This document shows positions 27,054 to 35,505 of a stretch of DNA of 64,000 bases, piece by piece (within the stretch, counting starts at the first letter, position 1; each line of letters starts with the position of its first letter). The notes beneath the pieces are model-generated. The model ran no database searches, was not told the DNA's origin, and saw only the letters and a program-made list of their open reading frames with translations. The stretch is from Lentisphaeria bacterium (GTDB lineage: Bacteria > Verrucomicrobiota > Lentisphaeria > Victivallales > Victivallaceae), in assembly GCA_017456285.1 (NCBI GenBank), contig JAFTJQ010000004.1, forward strand, positions 62,001 to 126,000. Reading direction: 5' to 3'. The position numbers and the translations under genes are program-made.

Positions 27054-27055
27054 TT

Positions 27056-28039
27056 TTATTCAATCCCAAAAAATTGTTTAGCGTTTCCGTAAAAAATGTC
27101 TTGTAATTCATCATTGGTAATTCCTGCCATATCCGCCGCCTGTTTGGTTGAACGCAAGTTCTCGTAGCAAACCAGTGTGGCATCAGGACGGCAATGAGGA
27201 ACATCCATACCGGGGAAAAACTGCCAGCCTTTGCCCCAAGTAATATATTTCGCATGAACTCCGCCTGCGTCAATATTATCAGTACCGAACATCAAACGGC
27301 TCTTGTTTTCATGCTTAAAAAGCAAGTAATGAGTTCTGCTGTCGCAAACTGCTGAAGTGTCATAATAAATATTCGGCATATCACGCAGAACAAAAATATT
27401 TTTCTCTAAAGTGTATGGATTAAATGCTCTTGCACAATGTGCCAAAATCCAGCGGACATTTTTGTATTTACTTGTAAAATATTTGAAGTCCGCCAAATTC
27501 TGCTCATCAGCGATACCGTCAAATCTCGACATGTGCATGGTAATGCAGAGTTTATACTCGTCGGCAACTTCGATAAAACTCTCAGGCAGATAATCGGTAA
27601 TACGGCAATTTGCAGGGTCTTTTGCAAATAAGCGATAGGGTTTCAGACCTCTGAAATTATATTTTTCGATAGAATTCGCCAGTTCTTCAGGAGTTATTTC
27701 CGGAGTAACCACGGTACTACCGATTTTGCTCGGAGACTTGGCAATTTCTTCGCCCATAAATTCAGTATAACCTTTTAACTCTGTTCCGGGAAATGGAGTT
27801 GCCAAAAGCAAATAATCAATTTCACGATTCGGGAAAATTGTTTTTGAAAATTTATCCAAAGTTTCAAAATCGGTATTGATATACGGTGTCGGCTTGCCAT
27901 TCGCATAGCGGTTGTGCCACAAGTGTGCATGCGCATCAAAAATTTTCGCCGGCACGAAGTCCTCTAACTCCTCGTACCAAATCTCTCTATCAAAATCACT
28001 TATCGGATTATTTAAGTCTATAATTAAATTTTTGTGCAT
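27056..28039 (-). CDS. Amidohydrolase-family metal hydrolase, copy 2
   Basis: 327 aa, sharing most of its sequence with copy 1, including IFDAHAHLWHN, CITMHMSRFDGIAD, RWILAHCARAFNPYTLEKN and SRLMFGTDNIDAGG. The two differ most between residues 45 and 110 (FPGTELKGYTEFMGEEIAK here), a barrel region that can set substrate choice. Metal ligands are intact in both. It lies 16 bases after the small SMR-like membrane gene. Likely a divergent paralogue, not a redundant copy. Confidence 0.75.
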   Translation of the reverse strand: MHKNLIIDLNNPISDFDREIWYEELEDFVPAKIFDAHAHLWHNRYANGKPTPYINTDFETLDKFSKTIFPNREIDYLLLATPFPGTELKGYTEFMGEEIAKSPSKIGSTVVTPEITPEELANSIEKYNFRGLKPYRLFAKDPANCRITDYLPESFIEVADEYKLCITMHMSRFDGIADEQNLADFKYFTSKYKNVRWILAHCARAFNPYTLEKNIFVLRDMPNIYYDTSAVCDSRTHYLLFKHENKSRLMFGTDNIDAGGVHAKYITWGKGWQFFPGMDVPHCRPDATLVCYENLRSTKQAADMAGITNDELQDIFYGNAKQFFGIE

Positions 28040-28055
28040 TTTCTATTCCTTTTTT

Positions 28056-28391
28056 TTATTTTGCAAATGCAAAAAGTACAACACCTGAAAAAATTAAGGC
28101 AATCGCAATCCAACCAATCATCGAAATCGGTTGACGGAATGCGAGAAATAATGCTATCTGACATGCCAAAAAAGCTGAACCCGCACACAAAGCCTGTGCA
28201 ACTGAACCTGGCAATGATTTATAAATATTAATAAGAAGCGGTGTGGCAAGGACATTCAAAACATTCAAAATCACTACCCCCCACCAATAGCGACTCGGTT
28301 CATTACCGCTCCACTTGGAGCAGACCGCCGAAGCTGCCTGTGTCAATAAAAATAGCGGCAAATTAATCGCCAATAGCAACATATTACTCAT
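28056..28391 (-). CDS. Small four-helix membrane protein, SMR/EamA-like
   Basis: 111 aa with four hydrophobic segments (about 5-22, 33-52, 60-85, 90-108), the size and shape of small multidrug resistance or half-EamA proteins; VAQALCAGSAFLACQIALFL and AIALIFSGVVLFAFAK resemble SMR helices 3 and 4. The Glu in the first helix typical of EmrE is not seen, so a carrier of the catabolic substrate or a member of a heterodimer is more likely. It precedes the amidohydrolases in the operon. Confidence 0.65.
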   Translation of the reverse strand: MSNMLLLAINLPLFLLTQAASAVCSKWSGNEPSRYWWGVVILNVLNVLATPLLINIYKSLPGSVAQALCAGSAFLACQIALFLAFRQPISMIGWIAIALIFSGVVLFAFAK

Positions 28392-28432
28392 AGATCATTT
28401 CCCTTTTTCTATTATCCATATATGTTATTACT

Positions 28433-28484
28433 AAAAAAAAGGGAGTCAAAGAAAGCATAATTACTACTTTTCCCAACATCCCTT
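28433..28484 (-). terminator. Probable terminator or attenuator after the aldolase gene
   Basis: On the minus strand AAGGGA (28479-28484) pairs with TCCCTT (28439-28444), with a further imperfect stem inside, and is followed by a run of T. It separates the NanA-like gene from the SMR-amidohydrolase-MFS genes, so read-through may be partial. Confidence 0.6.
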
Positions 28485-28584
28485 ATTATTTCAAAACTTT
28501 ACACAAAAAATGTGTAATCAATTCAATATGAGTAAATTAACGAATTTGCTCACATTGAACTATATCAGAATAACTTTTTTGAAA

Positions 28585-29493
28585 TTACTTTCTGAAAACG
28601 TATCCTGCAGCTTCCAATTCAGCTTTCAATTTAGCATACTGCTCAGGAGTGTAATCACGAGCCGGAGCAACTGCTTTGCCTGCTTCAAATCCATTGAGGG
28701 TCAAAGCCGCTTTTACTGAACGGATAATATCGCCATCTGCCCAACGGATGAATACGCTGATAAGTTTATTCAATTTTTCCTGAACAGCCTGTGCACCTAC
28801 AATGTCACCTGCTTTGAATTTATTGTACATTTCAACGAAAAGACCCGGCATAATGCTGTAAGTTGAACCGATACCACCGTCAGCACCTACTGAAAGACCG
28901 CAAAGCAACATTTCATCAGGGCCGTTAATAACGTTGATGTCACCGCCGTTGATGTGCTTCAAAGCCCACATAGCGAAGTAGTTAGCACGAGTATCTTTAG
29001 CACCGCAGATGTTGTCGATTTTGAGAAGTTCAGCCATCATAACATTTACATCAACTGCTGAACCTGACTGCTGGCTTGCATAAACCAAAACCGGTTTATC
29101 GGTATTGTCTGCCATTTCTTTGTAGTAATCAACTGTTTCTGCCAAGTTAAACTTGAAATAGAATGACGGAGGAACAGAAGAAATACCATCAGCACCTGCT
29201 TTAGTTGCATAACGGGTAAGTTCCATAGATTCAGCACAATTGATTGAACCGGTGTGGATAATAATCTGACCGCGACCTGCACTTGCTTCGATAGCAGCAT
29301 CGGTCATTTCCATACGCTGAGCCGCACTCAAAACGGGACCTTCGCCTGTACCGCCGGTAACGTAGAAACCTTTAACTCCGGCTGCGTAGTTGTCGTCCAT
29401 CAATTCTTTGACTGCCTTTTTATTGACGTGACCGTTTTTGTCCAACGGAGTGATCAATGCGGGCATGATTCCAGTAAACTTAATTCTTGACAT
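28585..29493 (-). CDS. N-acetylneuraminate lyase / dihydrodipicolinate synthase family aldolase
   Basis: 302 aa from ATG at 29493, preceded by AGGAAGGA. An upstream in-frame start at 29607 would add 38 residues without family resemblance and is rejected. Class I aldolase barrel: GIMPALITPLDKNGHVN, FYVTGGTGEGPVLSAAQR (GTGE binds the keto acid), and DNICGAKDTRANYF with the Schiff-base Lys of GAKDT. YASQQSG replaces the usual YN-P-TG with its Tyr region, typical of lyase-like members. It cleaves or forms a 2-keto acid; sialic acid is possible but not proven. First gene of the cluster reaching 24783. Confidence 0.82.
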   Translation of the reverse strand: MSRIKFTGIMPALITPLDKNGHVNKKAVKELMDDNYAAGVKGFYVTGGTGEGPVLSAAQRMEMTDAAIEASAGRGQIIIHTGSINCAESMELTRYATKAGADGISSVPPSFYFKFNLAETVDYYKEMADNTDKPVLVYASQQSGSAVDVNVMMAELLKIDNICGAKDTRANYFAMWALKHINGGDINVINGPDEMLLCGLSVGADGGIGSTYSIMPGLFVEMYNKFKAGDIVGAQAVQEKLNKLISVFIRWADGDIIRSVKAALTLNGFEAGKAVAPARDYTPEQYAKLKAELEAAGYVFRK

Positions 29494-29663
29494 TTGTCTA
29501 TTCCTTCCTTTTTTATGGTTTATAAGTGTTGTTAAAAACGTCAAATTCTCTGCAATCAAACACAATTTTCGGTAATTTACTGTGCATTTTTTGAAAAGCT
29601 TTTCCATTTATCAAGCTTTTTCTGCAAAAAACATACAAAAAATTGCATTTTTTTGTTTTATAT

Positions 29664-29691
29664 AATATACTCTATTTTTTTGTCTATGCAA
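29664..29691 (-). promoter_or_regulatory. Promoter of the aldolase gene
   Basis: Minus strand TTGCAT (29686-29691), 16 bases, TATATT (29664-29669). Start near 29657, which lies downstream of the rejected upstream extension only by choice of frame; the 29493 start is well supplied by its own ribosome site. Confidence 0.6.
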
Positions 29692-29762
29692 ATATTTTTT
29701 CACCAAAACTCAAAAAATATCCACATTTTTTAATACAAAATACGCTCTTTGGTCGAAAGTTT

Positions 29763-29801
29763 AAAAAAAATGCAGTGTGAATTATTGATTTATCACACTG
29801 C
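29763..29801 (-). terminator. Intrinsic terminator of the ion-transport operon
   Basis: Minus strand GCAGTGTGA (29793-29801), 12-base loop, TCACACTGC (29772-29780), then a run of eight T (29763-29770). It ends the operon running from 35326 to 29837. Confidence 0.9.
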
Positions 29802-29836
29802 CTGAATCCCCCAAAAACTCTTTTTTCTTACAATTT

Positions 29837-30370
29837 TTACACAGTTTGAGACTTTTTTTGTTGTTTTTTCAATGCTCTTTTTGCCCTGCGTGCTTCCTTA
29901 ACCTTTCGATAATTAACCACCAATTTTTTGACCACAAAATAGGTCAATGGGGTCATTATCGCCGCCCAAAGGAAACCGCCGAGAAAAAATGCCGCCACCA
30001 GATCCCAGCCCATTTGCATCATCGAATCAATTGTCTGCTCTTTGAGCATCTCATTTACTGCCTGCTTCGCCCCCGCATAGGAGAGTGAACCACCGAGGAT
30101 GTGATTGCCGACATAGCACTGAATCGGATAGATGATGAATATAGTTACGGGATTGGTCAGAAGTGTACCCAAACTTGCTCCGATTTTGCTCCCTTTAAGC
30201 AAGAACGAAGTCGGGATTGACAGCATCAACTGAAATCCGAATGGGATAGTACACCCATAAAACATCCCGATTGCCCAACCTCGGGCAATATACGAGGGAG
30301 ATGCTTTTTCGTGAACTATCTTATTGTAGAGTTTATATGCTTTTCGTTTAATGTAAGATTTTACCGACAT
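29837..30370 (-). CDS. DUF2062-family membrane protein
   Basis: 177 aa. The segment IARGWAIGMFYGCTIPFGFQ, then LKGSKIGASLGTLLTNPVTI, matches the DUF2062 signature, with two or three membrane helices and a strongly basic C-terminal tail (KEARRAKRALKKQQKKSQ). Function of the family is not established. It follows the Na/Pi cotransporter by six bases and is the last gene before the terminator. Confidence 0.8.
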   Translation of the reverse strand: MSVKSYIKRKAYKLYNKIVHEKASPSYIARGWAIGMFYGCTIPFGFQLMLSIPTSFLLKGSKIGASLGTLLTNPVTIFIIYPIQCYVGNHILGGSLSYAGAKQAVNEMLKEQTIDSMMQMGWDLVAAFFLGGFLWAAIMTPLTYFVVKKLVVNYRKVKEARRAKRALKKQQKKSQTV

Positions 30371-30376
30371 AAGTAT

Positions 30377-32062
30377 TTACGCCTCCTCAAATGTTTTGCC
30401 GACACAAGATGATGCACGTTCTGCAATATTCTCAAAGTGTCTTGATACCTTCAAAAATTCTGCAACCAGCTCGAGATAGAAAAGGCTGTTTTCGGCTTTG
30501 CAAAGACCTTTTTTCAAGCGGTCAATATGATTTTTCTCACTTTCAGCACAAAGAAGTTTCATTTTGCCGCTGAGTTCGAAAGTTTCGCCCATTTTCTCAA
30601 GTGAGAAGTTCTCAAGCAATTCCATAGTGCTGCTTGCCTGTGATTGTAATGTTGCAAATAAGTTATTAAATTCCGCATTGGAATCTTCACTCAAGGTTGC
30701 ATTTTTCTTGAAGAAAGACTCCATCATATTGCGAATAATCAGTGCATGGTCGCCGATTCGCTCTGCATCGTTAGTACAATGAAGCAAATTCGGGATACGT
30801 TCAGTCTGCTCATAAGTCAAATGTCTCCGCATTAATTGAGAGAGATACGCGGTAATATCCTGCTGATAGAGGTCGACTTTCTCCTCTTTTTCTTCGAGGG
30901 TTTTCAAAACTGCCTGATTTTTTTCATCATTCTGATTGTAAATTTTGAATGCCGCATTGACCATAGTCCATGATTTTCTCACCATTCTCTGCAAAGCAAA
31001 AACGGTTTGGTTAAGAGCAATTGCAGGAGTATCCAGCAAATGCGGTTCCAATTTTTTGAACTTAATTTTATCTTTGCCGAGCGGAATAATTCGCTCACAG
31101 ATTTTTGCCAACAACGGGATAAAAGCAACTAAAATCAAGGTAGTGCAAACATTGAAAATTGTGTGTGCATTAGCGATTTTACGAGGCAAATCGCCGCCTT
31201 TGGAAAACCATTCAACCAACTGAAAAAATACCGGCATGGGATTATCTCCGATATGCCACCAGAATGTCGCACAAATCAGCAGCACACCGATTGCATTAAA
31301 TAATGTATGTGCCAAAGCCGCCTGTTTCGCAACTCTATTAGCAGTTAATGATGCTAATTGTGCAGTCGCAGTCGACCCGATATTTGAACCTAAAATCAAA
31401 GCGACTGCGGTGTAAATATTGATTAATCCGCTTGAACCTAAAGCAATAACAATTACCGAAACCGCCGAACTGCTTTGAGTAATTACAGTTGCAATTATGC
31501 CAATGCAGATAGCACCTAACAATGCCACCAAAGGCATACTGCCGTCAATCGGAGCACAATCAAAGGTTTGAAATGCCTGCAAGAATTTTGGGTTATTCGC
31601 GAGAGTTTTTAATTCTCCGCTCATTAGCCCCATTCCGTAGAATAACAAGCCTAACCCCAAAATAGTATCGCCCCACCCTTTAATTACGGGATTTTTAATG
31701 AAAGTCATCACCAATCCGAGAATAATTGACGGCATGATGATACAACCAATATCAAATGCTACCAATTGTGCAGTTACTGTCGTACCAATATTCGCTCCGA
31801 AAATAATTCCCAGTGCTTGAGTCAAATTAAGCAACCCGGCATTAATGAAGCCAATCACCATCACGGTTGTCGCACCTGATGATTGAACTACTGCGGTTAC
31901 AACCGTACCTGACAGAATTGCCACAAATCGATTTGCAGAGAAAAACTGCAAAACTTTCTGCATTTTCTGACCTGCTACTGCTTGCAAACCATTACTCATT
32001 AATTGCATGCCGAAAACAAAAATCGCCAAGCCGCCGAAAACATTCATCAATAACGAATACAT
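30377..32062 (-). CDS. Na/Pi cotransporter with PhoU-like domain, copy A
   Basis: 561 aa. Residues 1-310 are the Na/Pi cotransporter domain with two inverted repeats; residues about 345-555 are a PhoU-like helical domain. The first repeat motif, normally QSSSA, reads QSSGA (residues 60-64) here, while the second repeat keeps QSSSA. Because these Ser residues bind substrate, activity may differ from copy B. The C-terminal half is almost identical to copy B. Predicted to move phosphate with sodium across the inner membrane. It is 108 bases after copy B in an operon with a Ca/Na-type antiporter. Confidence 0.88.
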   Translation of the reverse strand: MYSLLMNVFGGLAIFVFGMQLMSNGLQAVAGQKMQKVLQFFSANRFVAILSGTVVTAVVQSSGATTVMVIGFINAGLLNLTQALGIIFGANIGTTVTAQLVAFDIGCIIMPSIILGLVMTFIKNPVIKGWGDTILGLGLLFYGMGLMSGELKTLANNPKFLQAFQTFDCAPIDGSMPLVALLGAICIGIIATVITQSSSAVSVIVIALGSSGLINIYTAVALILGSNIGSTATAQLASLTANRVAKQAALAHTLFNAIGVLLICATFWWHIGDNPMPVFFQLVEWFSKGGDLPRKIANAHTIFNVCTTLILVAFIPLLAKICERIIPLGKDKIKFKKLEPHLLDTPAIALNQTVFALQRMVRKSWTMVNAAFKIYNQNDEKNQAVLKTLEEKEEKVDLYQQDITAYLSQLMRRHLTYEQTERIPNLLHCTNDAERIGDHALIIRNMMESFFKKNATLSEDSNAEFNNLFATLQSQASSTMELLENFSLEKMGETFELSGKMKLLCAESEKNHIDRLKKGLCKAENSLFYLELVAEFLKVSRHFENIAERASSCVGKTFEEA

Positions 32063-32170
32063 AACTTATTCTTTCTTCTTTTATCCCTTTTATTGTTTAT
32101 TACCTTATTATTAAGCTCATTACGAGCAAAATTTATTTTAATTACCTATCTTCACGCATAATTACTTGAT

Positions 32171-33856
32171 TTATGCCTCACTGTAAGTTTTGCCAACGCA
32201 AATACTTGCACGTTCTGCAATATTTTCAAAATGTCTTGAGACCTTCAAAAATTCTGCAACCAGCTCAAGATAGAAAAGGCTGTTTTCTGCCTTGCAAAGC
32301 CCTTTCTTTAAGCGGTCAATATGATTTTTCTCACTTTCAGCACAAAGAAGTTTCATTTTCCCACTGATTTCAAAAGTTTCACCCATTTTCTCAAGCGAGA
32401 AATTCTCAAGTAATTCCATAGTGCTGCTTGCCTGTGATTGTAATGTTGCAAATAAGTCATTAAATTCTGCATTTGAATCGTCGCTCAAGGTTGCACTCTT
32501 TTTGAAAAAATTCTCCATCATGTCACGAATAATTAACGCATGGTCACCGATACGCTCTGCATCATTAGTACAATGAAGCAATTTCGGGATACGATCAGTC
32601 TGTTCAGGACTTAAATGTCTTCGCATTAATTGAGCGAGATAATCAGTAATATCCTGCTGATAGAGGTCGACTTTCTCCTCTTTTTCTTCAAGAGTTTTCA
32701 AAACTGCCTGATTTTTTTCATCATTCTGATTGTAAATTTTGAATGCCGCATTGACCATAGTCCATGATTTTCTCACCATTCTCTGCAAAGCAAAAACAGT
32801 TTGGTTAAGTGCAAGTGCCGGAGTATCCAGCAAGTGCGGTTCCAATTTTTTGAACTTGATTTTTTCTTTGCCAAGCGGAATAATTTTTTCACAAATTTTC
32901 GCTAAAATCGGAATAAAAGCAACCAAAATCAAGGTAGTGCAAACATTGAAAATTGTATGTGCATTAGCGATTTGACGAGGCAAATCGCCGCCTTTGGAAA
33001 GCCACTCGACAACTTGGAAGAAAATCGGCATGCCGCTATCACCGGGGCATAACCAGAAAGTTGAGCAAATCAAAATCACTCCGATAACATTAAATAATGT
33101 ATGTGCCAATGCCGCCTGCTTCGCAACTCTATTAGCGGTCAATGATGCCAATTGAGCGGTTACAGTAGTTCCGATATTTGAACCCAAAATCAAGGCAACT
33201 GCGGTATAGAGATTAATCAAACCGCCTGCCCCCAAAGCAATTACGATACCGGAACAAGCAGAACTGCTTTGAATAATCATGGTCGCAAGCACCCCGATAC
33301 AAATTGCTCCAATCAATGCCCCTAAAGGCATACTACCGTCAATCGGAGCGCAATCAAAGGTCTGAAATGCTTTCATAAAGGCAGGATGACTTGAAAGTTT
33401 TTTCAATTCTCCGCTCATAATTCCCATTCCGTAAAAAAGCAGTCCGAAGCCCAAAATAGTAGTACCCCAGCCTTTAACTGATTGCTTTTTGAAAAAAGTC
33501 AAAATCAATCCTAAAATAATCGCAGGCATAATAAGCCAGTCGATATCAAATGCTACCAACTGTGCGGTAATAGTCGTACCGATATTCGCTCCGAAAATAA
33601 TCCCCAATGCCTGTATCAAATTAAGCAAACCGGCATTAATAAAGCCGATTACCATGACAGTTGTCGCACTTGAAGACTGGACAACTGCGGTTACTACAGC
33701 ACCTGACAGAATAGCGACAAATCGATTTGCCGAGAAAAATTGCAGAACTTTCTGCATTTTCTGACCTGCCACCGCATTTAAGCCGTCGCTCATAAGCTGC
33801 ATGCCGAAAACAAAAATCGCCAAGCCGCCGAAGACAGTCATTAACAATGAATACAT
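32171..33856 (-). CDS. Na/Pi cotransporter with PhoU-like domain, copy B
   Basis: 561 aa, the same length as copy A and clearly a tandem paralogue. Both signature repeats keep the canonical serines, QSSSATT at 60-66 and QSSSACS near 200. Divergence is concentrated in the membrane domain (for example FDIDWLIMPAIILGLILTFF here against FDIGCIIMPSIILGLVMTFI), while the linker and PhoU-like part are nearly the same. Predicted phosphate:sodium symporter. It lies 25 bases after the antiporter gene. Confidence 0.9.
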   Translation of the reverse strand: MYSLLMTVFGGLAIFVFGMQLMSDGLNAVAGQKMQKVLQFFSANRFVAILSGAVVTAVVQSSSATTVMVIGFINAGLLNLIQALGIIFGANIGTTITAQLVAFDIDWLIMPAIILGLILTFFKKQSVKGWGTTILGFGLLFYGMGIMSGELKKLSSHPAFMKAFQTFDCAPIDGSMPLGALIGAICIGVLATMIIQSSSACSGIVIALGAGGLINLYTAVALILGSNIGTTVTAQLASLTANRVAKQAALAHTLFNVIGVILICSTFWLCPGDSGMPIFFQVVEWLSKGGDLPRQIANAHTIFNVCTTLILVAFIPILAKICEKIIPLGKEKIKFKKLEPHLLDTPALALNQTVFALQRMVRKSWTMVNAAFKIYNQNDEKNQAVLKTLEEKEEKVDLYQQDITDYLAQLMRRHLSPEQTDRIPKLLHCTNDAERIGDHALIIRDMMENFFKKSATLSDDSNAEFNDLFATLQSQASSTMELLENFSLEKMGETFEISGKMKLLCAESEKNHIDRLKKGLCKAENSLFYLELVAEFLKVSRHFENIAERASICVGKTYSEA

Positions 33857-33881
33857 ATTTTATTTCCCTTTTATCCTATGT

Positions 33882-34835
33882 TCACATATTTGCTATTAGA
33901 TACCAGGTGTAAGCAATAAATGACGCGAGAAGTATTACACCCTCAAGTTGCGAAATTTTTCGACGTGTAAGCATCATAATCATAACAAGAATTGACACTC
34001 CTATCATCATTCCGAAATCTAAACTTGTCAAAGTTGCTCCCTGCAAGGGAGAGATCAATGCAGTAACACCCAAAATACAGAAAATATTGAAAATATTTGA
34101 ACCGACTACATTGCCGATAGCAATATCATCTTCATGCTTAATAGCCGCAACCACACTGGTTGCAAGTTCGGGCAAACTCGTTCCTGCCGCCACAATCGTC
34201 AAACCGATAACCGCCTCAGGCATATTGCAAAGTTTAGCAAGATAAATTGCTCCCCACAAAAAACATTTTGCTCCCAAAACCAATCCAGAGAAACCGAGAA
34301 TTGTTAAAGCTAATGCTTTGTAAATATTCATGATTTTTTCTTCTTTTTCATCGCTTGAATCTGCATTATTCTGGTTCTCTTTACGGGAAGCAACGATACT
34401 CCAGAGCGTATAAATCACAATACAGGCAAAAAGTATTAAACCCTGCCAGCGATTCAAACTGTGATTTTGAAAATAGAAGAAAGTTAATAAAACAGTAGCA
34501 AAAATCATAATCGGGCCATCGAATTTCACTGATTGAACTTGGACACGAATCGGATTAATAATGGCTGATAACCCCAAAATGACCGCAATATTAAAGATAT
34601 TTGAGCCAACTACATTGCCGAGAGCAATTGATGATTTATTGTCCAGTGCGGCACTGACACTAACAACTAACTCAGGTGCGCTCGTTGCGAAAGCAACCAG
34701 AGTTAAGCCTATAACTAATGGCGACACCCCTGCCCGACGGGCGATGGCAACTCCGCCTGATACTAAAAAATCAGCTCCGAAATACAAACACGCCGAGCCG
34801 AAAATCAGATAAAAAATATTCAAACACAAATCCAC
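33882..34835 (-). CDS. Calcium/sodium antiporter (CaCA family, YrbG-like)
   Basis: 317 aa with ten membrane segments and two inverted alpha repeats: TSAPELVVSVSAAL with GNVVGSNIFNIAVILG in the first half, and TSLPELATSVVAAI with GNVVGSNIFNIFCILG in the second. The acidic residues of both repeats are present. The central loop is acidic (SSDEKEEK). It begins with GTG at 34835, GGAG being 11 bases upstream, and overlaps the preceding gene by 16 bases. Exchanges Na+ or H+ for Ca2+ or a related cation; it shares an operon with two sodium-phosphate carriers. Confidence 0.9.
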   Translation of the reverse strand: MDLCLNIFYLIFGSACLYFGADFLVSGGVAIARRAGVSPLVIGLTLVAFATSAPELVVSVSAALDNKSSIALGNVVGSNIFNIAVILGLSAIINPIRVQVQSVKFDGPIMIFATVLLTFFYFQNHSLNRWQGLILFACIVIYTLWSIVASRKENQNNADSSDEKEEKIMNIYKALALTILGFSGLVLGAKCFLWGAIYLAKLCNMPEAVIGLTIVAAGTSLPELATSVVAAIKHEDDIAIGNVVGSNIFNIFCILGVTALISPLQGATLTSLDFGMMIGVSILVMIMMLTRRKISQLEGVILLASFIAYTWYLIANM

Positions 34836-35326
34836 TTTAAAAATATCTCCTCTTTTATATCATTCTTTGTGTTAAAATCAATTAAAGTTACTCCTTTCCC
34901 CGCATTTGGTCCTGCTCGGCAAGGGATAGAACTTTTTATATATATCTGATAAAAAAACTTGAATAAATAATTTTTCTTTCTGCTGACAACAAAAATCGTA
35001 TAAAAAAGTGTTGCCGCAAAAAAATACTGTCCGGCTAAACGAAACCTGAAAAGCAAATCAAGCTGGAACAATCGATTAAAATTAAGATTTTGCAAAATTG
35101 TCACGCTCGAACTGCTCTGTCGGGCGTCGCTGTAACTTTGAGCTTCTACTGAACTGATAATGCAAGTGCTGAAATTATCAAATTTATACGCATTTGTGCG
35201 GATAGAATCATGACTGATAAAAAAGAGTAAAAGAACCAATACCCCCAAAAAACTGATAGTTAGTTTATTTGACGGCATTTTAAGCAATTTTTTGAAATAA
35301 TCATTTTTTTCGTATTCTAATTGCAT
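34820..35326 (-). CDS. Small membrane protein of unknown function
   Basis: 168 aa. Two hydrophobic helices (about 25-42 and 100-117) flank a polar, Ser-rich region likely outside the cytoplasm. The start is well supported: GGAG lies six bases before the ATG and a consensus-like promoter just upstream. The last 35 residues, after the basic NYLFKFFYQ segment, look less protein-like (IPCRAGPNAGKG), so a frameshift or recent loss of the true end is possible. It overlaps the antiporter start by 16 bases and leads that operon. No family recognised. Confidence 0.5.
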   Translation of the reverse strand: MQLEYEKNDYFKKLLKMPSNKLTISFLGVLVLLLFFISHDSIRTNAYKFDNFSTCIISSVEAQSYSDARQSSSSVTILQNLNFNRLFQLDLLFRFRLAGQYFFAATLFYTIFVVSRKKNYLFKFFYQIYIKSSIPCRAGPNAGKGVTLIDFNTKNDIKEEIFLKWICV

Positions 35327-35344
35327 AAAAAACTCCAGTTCGAT

Positions 35345-35372
35345 AATATAGCATCATTTGGCAATTTTTCAA
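35345..35372 (-). promoter_or_regulatory. Promoter of the ion-transport operon
   Basis: Minus strand TTGAAA (35367-35372), 16 bases, TATATT (35345-35350). Transcription would start near 35338, so GGAG at 35333-35336 sits almost at the 5' end of the message. Confidence 0.7.
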
Positions 35373-35432
35373 GTCTTACAAGGTAAAAAACAGAATAACT
35401 AAACAGATTTTCTGCATATTTACTTTCAGAAC

Positions 35433-35460
35433 TTGACTTTTTCGAATATTGAATTATATT
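35433..35460 (+). promoter_or_regulatory. Promoter of the NifX-like gene
   Basis: TTGACT (35433-35438), 16 bases, TATATT (35455-35460); start near 35467, about 39 bases before the ATG with AAGGAG as ribosome site. Confidence 0.7.
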
Positions 35461-35505
35461 ATCCGACACAAAAAACAAAAATCAAAAAATTAAGGAGAAT
35501 TTATT

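Larger units (their letters stand above)
29494..29836. other. Intergenic region with aldolase promoter and DUF2062 terminator
   Basis: About 340 bases. It holds a minus-strand promoter (29664-29691), a leader of about 165 bases that includes the palindrome GAAAAGCTTTTC near 29595-29606 (a possible operator), and the terminator of the upstream ion-transport operon (29763-29801). No gene seen. Confidence 0.6.

Noticed and set aside
29494-29607. 38-residue N-terminal extension of the aldolase
   Set aside because: The extension has no family similarity, while the ATG at 29493 has a strong AGGAAGGA site and matches the usual start of the barrel.
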